This document shows, piece by piece, positions 31,201 to 41,380 of a stretch of 64,000 nucleotides of DNA (position 1 is its first letter; every line of letters begins with the position of its first letter). Origin of the DNA: Ichthyophis bannanicus (Eukaryota; Chordata; Amphibia; Gymnophiona; Ichthyophiidae); contig CM066032.1 of the NCBI GenBank assembly GCA_033557465.1, positions 56,518,955 through 56,582,954 of the forward strand. Direction: 5' to 3'. Made by a program: the position numbers and the translations under genes. The notes under the pieces were generated by a model that did not search any database, was not told where the DNA came from, and saw only the letters and a program-made list of their open reading frames with translations.

Positions 31201-33645
31201 TGGAAAACAAACTGTTTTGAAATGTTTTGTAAGAAAGGCAGTTTCTGCTTCATCTCCTAATGTTCCAGAGACCCCAAACATACCAGTGCCTTTAGTGTAT
31301 CTTTTGAAGAAATGGAAGTTAGACAAAAAATTAGTTACATTTGTTAGAGGTGATATTGCCAACTGATGCTTCATCTCCAGAAACTGTTGCAGGCCATCTC
31401 CCCAGCGTTTGTTCTTCTCAAGTACACCTGTAGCTGTGAAGTCAACTGGAATAATGGCATCATATTCTTGATTCTCTGAAATTGTTTTATCTCTCCCTGG
31501 GTCTCTAGCTGACTCTATCATGTACTCTCGGTCTTTTACCATTAAAATGGCTTTCAAAGCATTTTCCACAAAGATTCTTTGTCTGTTTTTTGTGTAGTCC
31601 TTCAGATATCCTGGTAGCAGAAGGAAGTTCTCATCAGTTTCCTTGTTTGTCTCTGGAGGTGTATAGGCATCGGAGAATCTAAGCCTGGCTTCTATTTCGT
31701 TAACTGTTGCTGTTATCAAGTCTTCTTCACTTATCATTGTGCAGGCCAGGCCGTGTTCCAGAAGGAGCATACGGATCTTGTTATCATGTGTCATTGTGGA
31801 GTTTGTATCACAGCTGACAGCTCTACCATTCTGCACCTCATAGCATTCAAAGAGTACAGTATCTTCCAAAACTGCTTGGAATACAGTTAAAAGATCTCGC
31901 TGTTGAGAGGGCTCAATTTTATTCATAATTTCCTTAATTTCAGAATCTTTCTCTTTTGATTCTTCACTTGTTGGTTCATTTACTTTAGAGGCAAGCTTCT
32001 CAATATCCTCCTCAGTGAAAAACCCGAGTTGCAGCCCAGGCATCAGAATGTCTTGTGGGTTGAAATGCTCAGATGTCTCAGGTCCCATCACAGCTGTTGC
32101 AGCAGCTTTGTGGAAATACTGGGCTCCTGTTGTCCAGAGAAATTTCCCAGTCTGAGCATTTTCTATCCATTGGCATGTACAGACCTTTGTCCAAATAGCA
32201 GCTAGTAGTGGTTCTAAATGATTCATCCCAGTGGTTGCATGGGAGAGGTATGTGACTTGCACACCACTGTCTAAGGTCATGTAGTCAACTTCATCAGTAA
32301 TGGCCACATCAAATAATCGGTCTCCTCGGGATGTGGTCTTCTCAAACTCCTGCCGGAGGATGTCAGCAGCAAAGTTGCTGACAGTCCCATAGAGAATGTC
32401 AGCTTTATATGCCTCTTTAATGGCCTTTTCTCTTTGATGTGAGTCAGTGCATTCATCTAATCCTGGTGGAGGTATCACACTGCAAGACACACCAAACATC
32501 TTATACAGTTTCTCCCAATCTTCTTTGTCACGACGAGCGAGTACTGGGTTACTTGTTACAATATCGACTTTCTTTCCCTGGATAGCATGGATAAGGGCAA
32601 GCATGGACACAATAGTAGATTTTCCTTCACCAGTTGCAATCTCCAGGAAGCAGCCACTGCTTTCTGGAGTCTTAGAAACAAGAAGAGTCACTAGGGATGC
32701 TATCTGAGTAAGTCTTGGGAAATAGCCTTCTATTTTCTCACCAGACTCTTTTATAATGGTAGTAGCATCCTGAACAGCAACTGATAAGCCACAAAGAATT
32801 TGAATCAGTTTTTTCTGGTCTAGATTTGTAAAGTCCAGGGACCTAGTTATAGTTATAAATTCGCTCTTCAGATCATCAGTGAGCTTTATTTGCTTAACAT
32901 TACTCCAGTATTGAGGAATAAGCATTTCAATTCTCTTCAGGACTGGTTCAAGAAGAGTAAGAATTGTTTCTGGATACTTATTTGCTCTCATCTCATCCAA
33001 AATAGTTTGTGCATCTTTGTCCTTTTCTTTCTTCACATATGCTTGAAAATAGTCCATAGGATCTTCTTCTTTAAGAGAGGATATGGTAGAATTGGCATCT
33101 ATCTGGTAAGTCTGAGCCTTTTGGAGAATTCTCTCTACTTTTTCCTGTGAATCAATGACTTGAGAAGCCTGAAGACTAAAGACAACAGCCTGTATGGGGG
33201 TCCATATTCCGTTAAATAATATTTGACTGATGTAGTCCTGACTCATGCTCGAGAGTTGACAGAAGACAGACCTTGAAAGTTTCCATGCTAAGGTCTTGTT
33301 TGTTTTGTACAGAATATGTATGATCTCAATAATGCACTTGGATTTATCATCCATTTCTGTAGGAGATGGTAATAAGTTAAGGATGTTCAGCTCTTCCACA
33401 CTTAATTGGATCACTGCCTGGAGGAGACCGAGGGCTTCTCTCAGGGAGATATTCTCTTTAGCCAAACATCTATTCAGACTACCGAGGCTCCAAGTGGACA
33501 AATTCTTCTTTATAAAATACTGAAGGAGAAGATGATGCTGAAGGGTTTCGATGCGTTCTTTGATATTACAGGATGCCATACTTGGGTCTTCCTGGATGTG
33601 ATTCTCATTTAGGAGGTTTTCAAATTTTTCTTCAACTTCTTTAAC
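28211..33645 (-). CDS. SecA-like translocase ATPase, giant internal exon (partial gene)
   Basis: One open stretch of about 1,811 codons encodes a SecA-type motor. Numbering from the exon's first codon (V), the motifs are Walker A ATGEGKST (337-344), TSNPVLARRD (364-373), VAITDEVDYM with DEVD Walker B (451-454), SGTLGD (793-798), IIATNLGGRGTDFKI (915-924 core) and GRTSRKGSPG (956-965, the motif VI arginines). Bacterial SecA has TGEGKT, DEVD, ATNMAGRGTD and GRSGRQGD in this order. A helical N-terminal region of 330 residues precedes the motor; a TPR-like helical stretch (about 1120-1195), a hydrophobic segment (1299-1323) and a long helical C-terminus follow. There is no ATG at the open start (TTG), and consensus splice sites flank it, so first and last exons are missing. 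Function is inferred: ATP-driven motor. Catalytic residues look intact. No regulatory site seen. Confidence 0.88.
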
Positions 33646-33669
33646 CTTAAATAGGAAGAAAGCAAGCAA
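33640..33669 (-). other. Splice acceptor of the SecA-like exon
   Basis: On the minus strand, the pyrimidine-rich CTTTCTTCCTATTTAAG is followed by GTTAAAG. The intron's AG is at 33647-33646 and the exon begins at 33645 in phase 0. The open frame extends a further 24 bases to a TTG, but the residues there (LAFFLFK) are translated intron. Confidence 0.7.
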
Positions 33670-34069
33670 AAGAAAGTTAACAAGTCTTATTCTGTTACAT
33701 GTGAATATTATTTAATCCTGGGATGCTCGGCTGCTGCCAAACATCGGGGCCAATGTGGCATACTGCAGTCATTTTGGCAGACTATGACAAGTGGCATAAT
33801 GAAATTACACTGTTTAGGAAATTTGGCCCTAGTGCACCAGCCTATTGAAATACTCAGCTCAGTCTTTGTAACTTTTCCACATTAACACTTGCTTCTAGAG
33901 CATAGCTAACTAGAATTCTAAAATCACAGATATATAATGTGGAAAACACCAGCTTTATTGGATCTGGAATATTCTTTTCAGGGTAGAGGAATATGACTAA
34001 TGTTCCCTCTATGGACTGACGGCTTTTGTGCAAAATTTCAGCCCATGTACAAAGATTAATAACATAAGA
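33670..34069. other. Probable intron, no recognised feature
   Basis: The stretch lies upstream of the SecA-like exon (to the right on the plus strand). I see no upstream coding exon in it. Confidence 0.4.
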
Positions 34070-34325
34070 ACATGCCATACTGGGTCAGACCAAGGTCCAT
34101 CAAGCCCAGTATCCCATTTCCAACAGTGGCCAGTCCATGCCACAATTACCTGGCAGGTTCCCAAAAAAGCACACGGATTCAACAATGCTCATCCGTGACA
34201 AGCAGTGGAATTCCCGGGTCTTCTTTAATAATGGTTTATGGACCTTTTCTCCAGGAACTTGTCCAAACCTTTTTTTAAACCCAGCTACGCTAACAGCTTT
34301 TACTACATCCTCTGGTAACAACTTA
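34070..34325 (-). repeat. CR1-b 3' end, antisense
   Basis: The plus strand reads CCATACTGGGTCAGACCAAGG..., the inverse of the CR1-b 3'UTR at 22294-22527. It continues as the complement of the VKAVSVAGFKK-like C-terminus. Confidence 0.8.
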
Positions 34326-34545
34326 ATAGAAACATAGAAACATGATGACAGAAAAAGACCAAATGGCCTATCTAGTCTGTCCTTCCATATCAATCACTAC
34401 AACAGTCCCCTTTTCTCCTTTAGAGATCCTCTGTGTTTGTCCCATTCTTCTTTGAATTCAGATATTGTCCTCATCTCTACCACCTCCACTGGGAGACTAT
34501 TTCACGCATCTACCACTTTTTCCATAAATAAATATCGGGTAAGGT
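34326..34545 (-). repeat. CR1-a 3' end, antisense
   Basis: The stretch begins AGAAACATAGAAACATGATG, the complement of the CR1-a terminal TTTCTATG repeats, and continues through the antisense of the PWNSLPVEVVEM codons. It is the inverted counterpart of the end of the following copy. Confidence 0.85.
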
Positions 34546-34548
34546 TTG

Positions 34549-35442
34549 CCTCTTTGCAGATGATACCAAAATCTGCAATAGAGTAGACACCCAGGAAGGG
34601 GTAGATAACATGAGGAGGGATCTAGCTAAGCTTGAAGAATGGTCTAGAATTTGGCAGCTGGGATTTAATGTTAAAAAATGTAAGGTCATGCATTTGGGCT
34701 GCAGCAATCCAAGGGAGCAATACAGTATAGGAGGTGAAGTACTTTTGTCCACTACAGAAGAGCGGGACCTAGGCGTGGTTGTGTCTGATGATCTTAAAGT
34801 AGCTAAACAGGTAGAAAAGGCGACAGCAAAAGCTAGAAGGATGCTTGGGTGCATACGGAGAGGAATGGCTAGCAGAAAAAAGGAGGTGATAATGCCTCTG
34901 TATAAGTCTTTGGTGCGACCTCATTTGGAGTATGGTGTGCAATTCTGGAGACCGCACCTTCAAAAGGATGTGAACAGGATGGAGTCGGTGCAGAGGGTGG
35001 CTACCAAAATGATTAGTGGGCTTCATCATAAAGCATATGAGGACAGACTTAAGGATCTTAATATGTACACCTTAGAGGAAAGGCGGGATAGAGGTGATAT
35101 GATTGAGATGTTTAAATACCTCCGTGGCATAAATGTTCAGGGAGAGAGCCTCTTTCAATTGAAAGCAAGTTCTGCTACGAGGGGACATGGGATGAGGGTG
35201 AAGGGAGATAGATTCAGGAGTGATATGCGGAAATATTTCTTTACAGAAAGAGTAGTGGATCCATGGAATAGTCTCCCAGTGGAGGTGGTAGAGATGAGGA
35301 CAGTAACTGAATTCAAAAAAGCATGGAACCAACACAGAGGATCTCTAAAGGTAAAAAGTGGACTGTTGTAGTTGTTGTTATGGAAGGACAGACTAGATAG
35401 GCCATGTGGTCTTTTTCTGTCATCATGTTTCTATGTTTCTAT
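34549..35442 (+). pseudogene. CR1-a 5'-truncated copy, RT C-terminal half
   Basis: The element starts near VCLFADDTKICN (FADD catalytic motif) and ends with the ATGTTTCTATGTTTCTAT repeats. The frame 34610-35371 is open for 253 codons: MRRDLAKLEEWSRIWQLGF, GCSNPREQYSIGGE, KSLVRPHLEYGVQFW and WNSLPVEVVEM. It is very similar to the minus-strand copy at 8443-9277, so one can serve to correct the other. It lies within a CR1-b copy (34070-41380). Confidence 0.88.
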
Positions 35443-35602
35443 ATTCATAAATAACCTGGAAATGAGAATAATGAGTGCGGTCATCAAATTTGCAGATGAC
35501 ATAAAATTATTCAAAGTTTTTAAAACCCAAGTGGATTGTGAAAAATTGCAAAAGGACCTAGATAAATTGGAAGACTTGACGTTCAAATGGAATATGAAAT
35601 TT
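35443..35602 (+). pseudogene. CR1-b RT fragment, left of the L1 insertion
   Basis: Translates to IFINNLEMRIMSAVIKFADD, IKLFKVFKTQ and KLEDLTFKWNMKF. The frame resumes at 41211 with WNMKFNVEKCKVMHLGKNNP. The last 17 bases (35586-35602) are the left target duplication of the L1. Confidence 0.85.
35586..35602. repeat. Left target-site duplication of the L1 (17 bp)
   Basis: AATGGAATATGAAATTT at 35586-35602 recurs exactly at 41211-41227. Confidence 0.92.
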
Positions 35603-35782
35603 TTTTTTCCATTTAAACGTTTTTATTAAAGTTTTTGTCACACTTAAACAAAACAAGTCAACACAAACACTCCAAGGAAGTCAGCCCCCATTTCCATCCT
35701 GCTATACAATAACAATAGCAAATACCCAACCCCTAATCCCCTTCAACCCCCCCAACCCCCCCCCAAATTCCACCCCTTCCCC

Positions 35783-37855
35783 TCACCCCGCACTGCCCCC
35801 CCCTCCCCCCATCCCTCCCCCCTCCGGATACATGCCTCGCCACAGCTTCCCCCACCTAACTTCAAAGAGCCCCCCCTTCTCCCTTCTGGCTGCTGTTAAC
35901 CGCTCCATGGAGAGTATATGATGTATACGCCCTTCAAACTCTCCAATCCCTGGCGCTTCCTTGCGCTTCCAGGCTGCCGCTACTGCACAGCGCGCCGCGC
36001 ATAAACATGCTATTACCCCCCGGCCCCTCCTTTTCCCCTGTAGCCCCCCCCAGGACAGCAGGAACAGGCCCGGGGACAACTCAAGATCCTCCCCCAAGGT
36101 AACCCGTATCCAATCCCGTATCTGATTCCAGAAAATCTGGATTTTTGCACAATCCCACCAAATATGCCAAAAAGTCCCCACTCCCCCACACTCACGCCAA
36201 CAGGCAGAGGACGTGCCAGCATACATCTTGTGCAACCGGTCTGGTGTGTAGTACCACCGCATCATTATTTTATAACTGTTTTCCCGGATGCTAGTCGACA
36301 TTGGAGTCTTTTTAAGCTGATCCCAAATCTCCTTCCAGGCAGCCTCCCCCAGGGATACCCCCAGGTCCCTCTCCCATTCTAGCATATATTTAAATTTAGT
36401 ACCCCCCTGCCTACAAATCCCCTTATACAGAGCTGAGATCATCCCCCGAGTAGTCCCCATCCCTACCCACACCGCTTCGACGTCGGTCAGGTCCACTACT
36501 AAATCACCTTTTCCCTTCCTTCCCCGGAGGTAAGACTGAGCCTGAGCTAAAGGGAAGCGGTCCACCTCCCGGAGCCCATAACTCTCCCGCAATTCACCAA
36601 ACGACAATAGTTCATCACCGTCCATCAGCTGGAAAAAGCACTCAAGCCCCTTTCGGGTCCAACCATCAAATGCCCCTCCCTCCCACCCGGGGCGAAACTC
36701 CTTATCCCCCCTCCACGGAGTCGCAAGAGAGAACCCCTTCCCCCCTCCTATGAAGCCCTTTGCCCGGACCTCATCCCATACCGATCCCACCTGCTGCATG
36801 GATGGGGAGCCCACCCCTAAATCCCGCCGGTCCTTCCCCCTTGCCCAGAGCCATGCCGACAGCCTCCCACCCTTCACATATTCCCGCGTTACTAGCACCC
36901 CCTGTTTCACCTCCCCCCGACCCCTCCAGTCCATGGCCAGCCGCAACTGCGCCGCTTGATAATAGACCCGTAGGTTGGGCACCCCGATCCCCCCTTCCCG
37001 TTTGTTAGCATAGAGAACCTCCCGCGCTATCCTCGGGGGTTTCCTTTTCCAGATATATTGAAACACCTTCCGCTGCAGGGCCCGAAACACCTTGTCGGGA
37101 ACCTTCACAGGGAGCACCTGAAACAGATATAGAATACGGGGCAGAAGATTCATCTTCACCCCGGCGACCCGACCAAACCAAGATACTTCCGCTTGCATCC
37201 AGCAGTCTAAGTCCCTGTGCAGCTCCCCAAGTACTTTGGGATAATTGACCCGATATAACTCCTCGTATCTTCCGGGAATTTGAACTCCTAAATATCCCAG
37301 AGACCGCGAGACCCAACGAAAAGGGTAAGCCTTCTTTAAACCCTGTACCACACCGCAAGGGGCCGTGAGATTTAAAACCTCCGTCTTACCCGGGTTCATC
37401 TTGAATCCTACCACACCCCCAAACCTCTCCACTTCTGCCATAATACTTCTCAGGCTCTCCACTGGCTTGCTGATGAACAAAAGAATATCATCCGCGTATA
37501 ACGAGATCTTATGTTCCACTCCACCCGCCACTATCCCACTAATCAAAGTATTATCCCGAATCCGTTGCGCCAGGGGTTCAACCACCAGAGCGAATAACAA
37601 AGGGGAAAGGGGACATCCCTGCCGAGTCCCGCGTTCCAAGGCAAAGTCCTCCGTATAACTCCCATTTACCTTGACCCGCGCTCGGGGCCCCCTATATAGC
37701 CCCTCCACCCAGCCGAGAAAGTTTGGCCCGCACCCTATCTTCCTTAGCACCTGCCAGACAAACTCCCAGTGTACCCGATCGAATGCCTTCTCGGCATCTA
37801 TGGACATCAGAATACAGGCTTCGCTCCCCCCCCCTCGCAATCTCAATGACCTCAA
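35783..37855 (-). pseudogene. L1 ORF2, reverse transcriptase and C-terminal region (690 codons)
   Basis: The frame contains ILMSIDAEKAFDRVHWEFVW (motif A), LERGTRQGCPLSPLLFALVV (motif B), HKISLYADDILLFISKP (YADD catalytic motif) and NPGKTEVLNL. The long C-terminal region includes FHIWWDCAKIQIFW. It ends in a glycine-rich run before the 3'UTR. The shown start is not a true start: a frameshift in a run of G at about 37830-37845 separates it from the upstream frame, which continues IEVIEIARGGGSEACILMS. Confidence 0.9.
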
Positions 37856-37907
37856 TGGCCCTGTAAATATTATCCCCCGTTTGCCGCCCTAATATAAAAC
37901 CCGATTG

Positions 37908-39413
37908 TTATGTGTGTTCCAAGGACGGAATCCAGTGGGCCAATCTGTCCGCTAAGGCCTTTGCCAAAATCTTGACATCCACATTGAGTAGGGATATCGG
38001 CCGATAAGAGCCACATTCCAGCGGATCCTTCCCAGGCTTAGGCAGGATCGATACGCCAGCCGTTAACATTTCAGGAAACAACTCCCCACCCTCGGACAAC
38101 ATCCCATTAAAGACTCGCAACAGTAGTCCCCCAACCTCGTCCCAAAACTGCTTGTAGAAAACCCCAGGTAGGCCATCTAGGCCCGGAGATTTACCCCCTT
38201 GCAGCCCTTTCACCACCCTGCCCACCTCTTCCGCCGTCAATGCCCCCTCGAGCCCATCCCGGGCTTCCTCCCCCAAACACGGCAGCTCCAGTCCCTCCAG
38301 GTACTCATGAATATGCTCGGTCTCTACCCCCGCCTGCCTCCGATAGAGCTCCCGATAATATCGTTCGAAGCACTCCCGAATAGCCCTTTCGTCCCTTAAC
38401 ACCTCCCCATTCCGGTGCCGAATTTGATAAATCAAAGACGCCACTACTCTCTTTCGCAATTTACGAGCCAGCAAACGCCCAGCCTTATTACCATACTCAT
38501 AATATACCTGTTGAACCCGTTGCAAATCAAACGCAATCTTCTCCGCTTGCAGAGCCCGTAGTTCCCCACGGACTCGCTCCAGGTTTTTCCGGGCTCTCAC
38601 CAATCCCTCTGCGCGGAAAACCCGTTCCATTGCCTTCACCTCCTCCCGCAACCCCTCCATTCTCCGCCCCCGTTCCTTCTTCAACCTCGCCCCCCAGTAA
38701 ATAAACCGCCCGCGAATATACGCTTTCAACCCCCCCCATACCAGGACATCGCGTACCTGCCCATCATCATTAAGGGTCAAGTATTCCTGAATCGCCCCCT
38801 TAATATCCATCACCACCCCCTTATTTTTCAAAAGGCTCTCGTTCAACCGCCAGAACCGGGTGCCCAAATGCCGCCTGCCACGTACCTCTACCCCCACCGC
38901 ACTATGATCCGACCACACAATTGGACTGATCTCAGCTTCTGTGACCCCCACCAACCAGACCTCACTCATCAAAATCATATCTATCCTGCTCCAGCATTGA
39001 TGCGGAGCAGAAAAAAAAGTGTATTCTCTCCCGGTGGGATGTCTGTGTCTCCACACATCCACCAAATTATGCTGCTCCATAAGCTTTTTGAGCCCTTTCC
39101 TATTAGACCCCCGCCCCTCCCAACCCCGAGCGTTCCTATCCCACCCATCCTGGATTGTGCAATTAAAATCGCCCCCGACCACCAGTTGTCCCTGAGCCTC
39201 CCGATCCAAAAGCCTCCGGGTAGAGTCCCAGAAGGGCCCCTGAGTTCCGTTGGGAGCATACACGGAGACTATGCATAGCTCCTCCGTCCCCCACCTCCCC
39301 TTAACCCCCACAATTCTCCCCTCCATATCTTTAAACCATCCCAGCACCTGGAACCCCACCCCCCGCTTCACCAAAATGGCAACCCCCCGCTTCCGTTCCC
39401 CCCCCTTTTGCAC
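37908..39413 (-). pseudogene. L1 ORF2, endonuclease C-terminal part and RT N-terminal part
   Basis: The frame holds VSVYAPNGTQGPFWDS, LVVGGDFNCTIQDGWD (catalytic D/N), SRIDMILMSE, SPIVWSDHSAVGVEV (SDH motif), a long arginine-rich linker and the RT start: LQGGKSPGLDGLPGVFYKQF, then ILPKPGKDPLECGSYRPISL. A stop (TAA, about 37908) follows SLEHT, where other L1 copies read QSGFILGRQ. This nonsense codon is one of the few lesions in ORF2. Confidence 0.9.
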
Positions 39414-39591
39414 AGGAGAAAAATTGCTCCGGATATCCAGAATGTTTTAAGCGAGCAATTTCGCTACCCTTGAGATGCGTTTCCTGCACCAGAATCACCT
39501 CCCACCGATTATCCTGAAGCTCTCTAAAAAAGTGCCGCCGTTTTTGCGGAGAGTTCAACCCCTTTACATTTATAGATCCAATCCGCAGCAT
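39331..39591 (-). pseudogene. L1 ORF2, endonuclease N-terminus
   Basis: MLRIGSINVKGLNSPQKRRH (catalytic N in INVKG) is followed by VILVQETHLKGSE (catalytic E). The frame opens with an ATG at 39591 and is the true ORF2 start. A frameshift near 39400-39420 joins it to the next piece. Confidence 0.85.
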
Positions 39592-40044
39592 TCCCTTATG
39601 TCACCCCCCTGTCCCCCTCCCTCCGCCCTCCCATATGTGGCAGCCCCGCACCGCCCCCCCTCCTTTCCCCCCCCTCTGCCCTCCCCCCACCCCCACCCCT
39701 CCTCTGCCCTCCCCCCACCCCCTCACCCCTGCCTCCCTCCCTCCGCCCTCCCCCCACCCCCCCACCTCCCTCCCTCCCCAAGCAAACTTCCGTGTGAGTC
39801 ATGTCTTATCCCGACCCCCTCCCATAGCACAATCCCCAACCTCTTTTCAGTGCCCCCACTGGCCCCCCCCCCTCCATCCCTGGCCCCACCATGCCCTTGT
39901 CCCCCAAGTTCAATCCCCCTACATACAACCATTCCCCCACCCTCCATACCAACATGATCCTTATAATCCACCACCTCCCCCTCCCGGCCCCTTTCAATAC
40001 ACAACCCAAAAGCAAACATTTCAACTGTTACTCCCCTTCAGTGT
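39592..40044 (-). other. G-rich inter-ORF spacer of the L1
   Basis: The plus strand is C-rich (CCCCTCCC, CCCCACCC words repeated from 39600 to 39960). Read along the L1 RNA this is a G-rich stretch with potential for several G-quadruplexes. The long frames in it are compositional. Confidence 0.8.
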
Positions 40045-41136
40045 TCATGGTGGTGCCACAGAGTCCCCCTCCAAGGCGTCCTGAGATAATCTCTTGAGCC
40101 TTTTCCCTTTCTCACAAACACGCTTCCACTGGGACAGGCGCTGCTCCTTGCCACGTTCTTCCTGATGTACTCCACTAGCCGCAGTCTTAGGGATATGTTC
40201 ACAGCCCAATTCATGCAGAGCACTCCACGCCTCATCTGCTCCCTTGACTCGCCTCGAGATACCATTGACTGTGAGCAAAAGCCCAAAGGGGAACAACCAT
40301 CGGTAACGCAGTCCTTTCCCCCGTAAGAACGCCGTAACCTCTTTCATGCTGCGCCGCCGCTCCAAGGTCCCAGATGATAGATCGTTGAAAATCTCCACCT
40401 CACAAGAGTCCCAGGCAATGCGACCATATTTCCTGGCTGCATTCAGGATCCGCTCTTTCAGAGGAAAACTGCTCAGACATGCAATCACATCTTTCACATG
40501 CTGATCTCTACGGGGGCCGAGACTGCGGTGTGCCCTCTCTACACCCACCGCCTCCACGTGGCCGCCCTCTGTGTCTCCCAGTCTGAGAACATGTTGGCAT
40601 ATTCGTTGCACCGTCTGGACACAATCCCTATATTTCTCCGTTTCAGGGATCCCCTTAAATCGCAGATTGTTCCTGCGGGCTCTATCTTCCATTTCTTCCA
40701 TTTTGGCTTGCATCTCCTCCTGCCGTTCACATAAGCGGCGCTGCTCCCCCTCAACCTCTCTGAGAGCACTTTCCACCGTCTCCACGTGGTCGGCTACCTC
40801 CTCTACTCGATTCCCCAGGCCGTTCAATTCCTGGTGTAGAGCATGGAGCTCCGCTTTTAAATCTTTGCGCAAGTCTTTAATGTCTCCACGCAGGTCCCTC
40901 TTAAACTCCGCCAGCCAGTCCTTTAATTCCACCCCGGAGGAGCTCAGCTCCGGCCCGCTGCTGTCATCTCCGGAGCTCTCCCCGCCGCCATTCTCTTCCT
41001 CCGCCTCAGGGCGCTGCGGGCCTTTTTCATCTTTCGGGGCATACTTGGATTTAAACCCGGCTAATTTCTGGCGGGCTGCCATCCCACCTCCCAGGGTCAC
41101 TTTCTCCGTGCTTTTTACGTTGGGGAAATCGCTCAT
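40045..41136 (-). CDS. L1 ORF1 RNA-binding protein, intact (363 aa)
   Basis: The start is ATG at 41136 (MSDFPNVKSTEKVTLGGG); an upstream in-frame GTG is not a eukaryotic start. The order is a basic/acidic N-terminus, a long coiled coil (LKDWLAEFKRDLRG through RRLCERQEEMQAKMEEMEDR), RARRNNLRFKGIPETEKYRD (start of the RNA-recognition domain), and a C-terminal domain with KYGRIAWDSCEVEIFNDLS and RYRWLFPFGLLLTVNG. It ends in DALEGDSVAPP. The protein would trimerise and coat the L1 RNA. No stop or frameshift interrupts it, unlike the ORF2 of the same element. Confidence 0.9.
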   Translation of the reverse strand: MSDFPNVKSTEKVTLGGGMAARQKLAGFKSKYAPKDEKGPQRPEAEEENGGGESSGDDSSGPELSSSGVELKDWLAEFKRDLRGDIKDLRKDLKAELHALHQELNGLGNRVEEVADHVETVESALREVEGEQRRLCERQEEMQAKMEEMEDRARRNNLRFKGIPETEKYRDCVQTVQRICQHVLRLGDTEGGHVEAVGVERAHRSLGPRRDQHVKDVIACLSSFPLKERILNAARKYGRIAWDSCEVEIFNDLSSGTLERRRSMKEVTAFLRGKGLRYRWLFPFGLLLTVNGISRRVKGADEAWSALHELGCEHIPKTAASGVHQEERGKEQRLSQWKRVCEKGKRLKRLSQDALEGDSVAPP

Positions 41137-41177
41137 GGCCTCCGTTGGTCGGGAATCAGACGGAGCTCCGTTACCTT

Positions 41178-41210
41178 GCAGCCATCTGCCCCGTGACGTC
41201 ACCGGAAGTC
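41178..41210 (-). promoter_or_regulatory. L1 5' end with ETS, CRE and YY1-like words
   Basis: The element's first bases (minus strand) are GACTTCCGGTGACGTCACGG. They hold an ETS word (CCGGAAGT, 41202-41209), a perfect CRE (TGACGTCA, 41194-41201) and a YY1-like GCCATCT (41181-41187; AGATGGC on the sense strand). All lie within 33 bp of the 5' terminus, before the ORF1 ATG at 41136. This suggests a compact internal promoter; function is inferred. Confidence 0.65.
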
Positions 41211-41380
41211 AATGGAATATGAAATTTAATGTGGAAAAGTGCAAAGTTATGCACCTAGGAAAGAATAACCCAAACTGCGGTTATACAATGGAAGATTCCA
41301 CATTAGGAACCATCAGCCAGGAAAAACATCATAAATAATATGTTGAAACCTTGCCCAGTGTTCAGTGGTGGCCCAGAAAG
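41211..41380 (+). pseudogene. CR1-b RT fragment, right of the L1 insertion
   Basis: Starts with the right target duplication (AATGGAATATGAAATTT) and continues WNMKFNVEKCKVMHLGKNNP. It is cut at about 41380 by the DIRS left end. Confidence 0.85.

Larger units (their letters stand above)
35603..41210 (-). mobile_element. Near-full-length L1-clade LINE (5.6 kb) with 17-bp target duplication
   Basis: The minus-strand element carries ORF1 (40045-41136), a G-rich inter-ORF spacer, ORF2 (endonuclease and RT, 35783-39591), a G-rich 3'UTR (35640-35830) and a short T-run on the plus strand at 35601-35608 (the poly-A side). The 17-bp exact duplication at both borders marks it as a target-primed insertion, and its perfect match suggests it is fairly young. 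It splits the CR1-b copy. ORF1 is intact; ORF2 has a few lesions. The short 5' end carries promoter-like words. Confidence 0.93.

Noticed and set aside
28211..33645. SecA ORF as bacterial contamination or organelle insertion
   Set aside because: The exon has a consensus acceptor and donor, lies between vertebrate repeats, and its motifs diverge from bacterial ones (GEGKST, ATNLGGRGTD). No bacterial gene order surrounds it.
39475..39957. Proline-rich plus-strand protein
   Set aside because: It is the antisense of the G-rich L1 spacer; composition alone explains the frame.
40571..41338. Plus-strand 255-codon frame
   Set aside because: It is the shadow of L1 ORF1 read in reverse.
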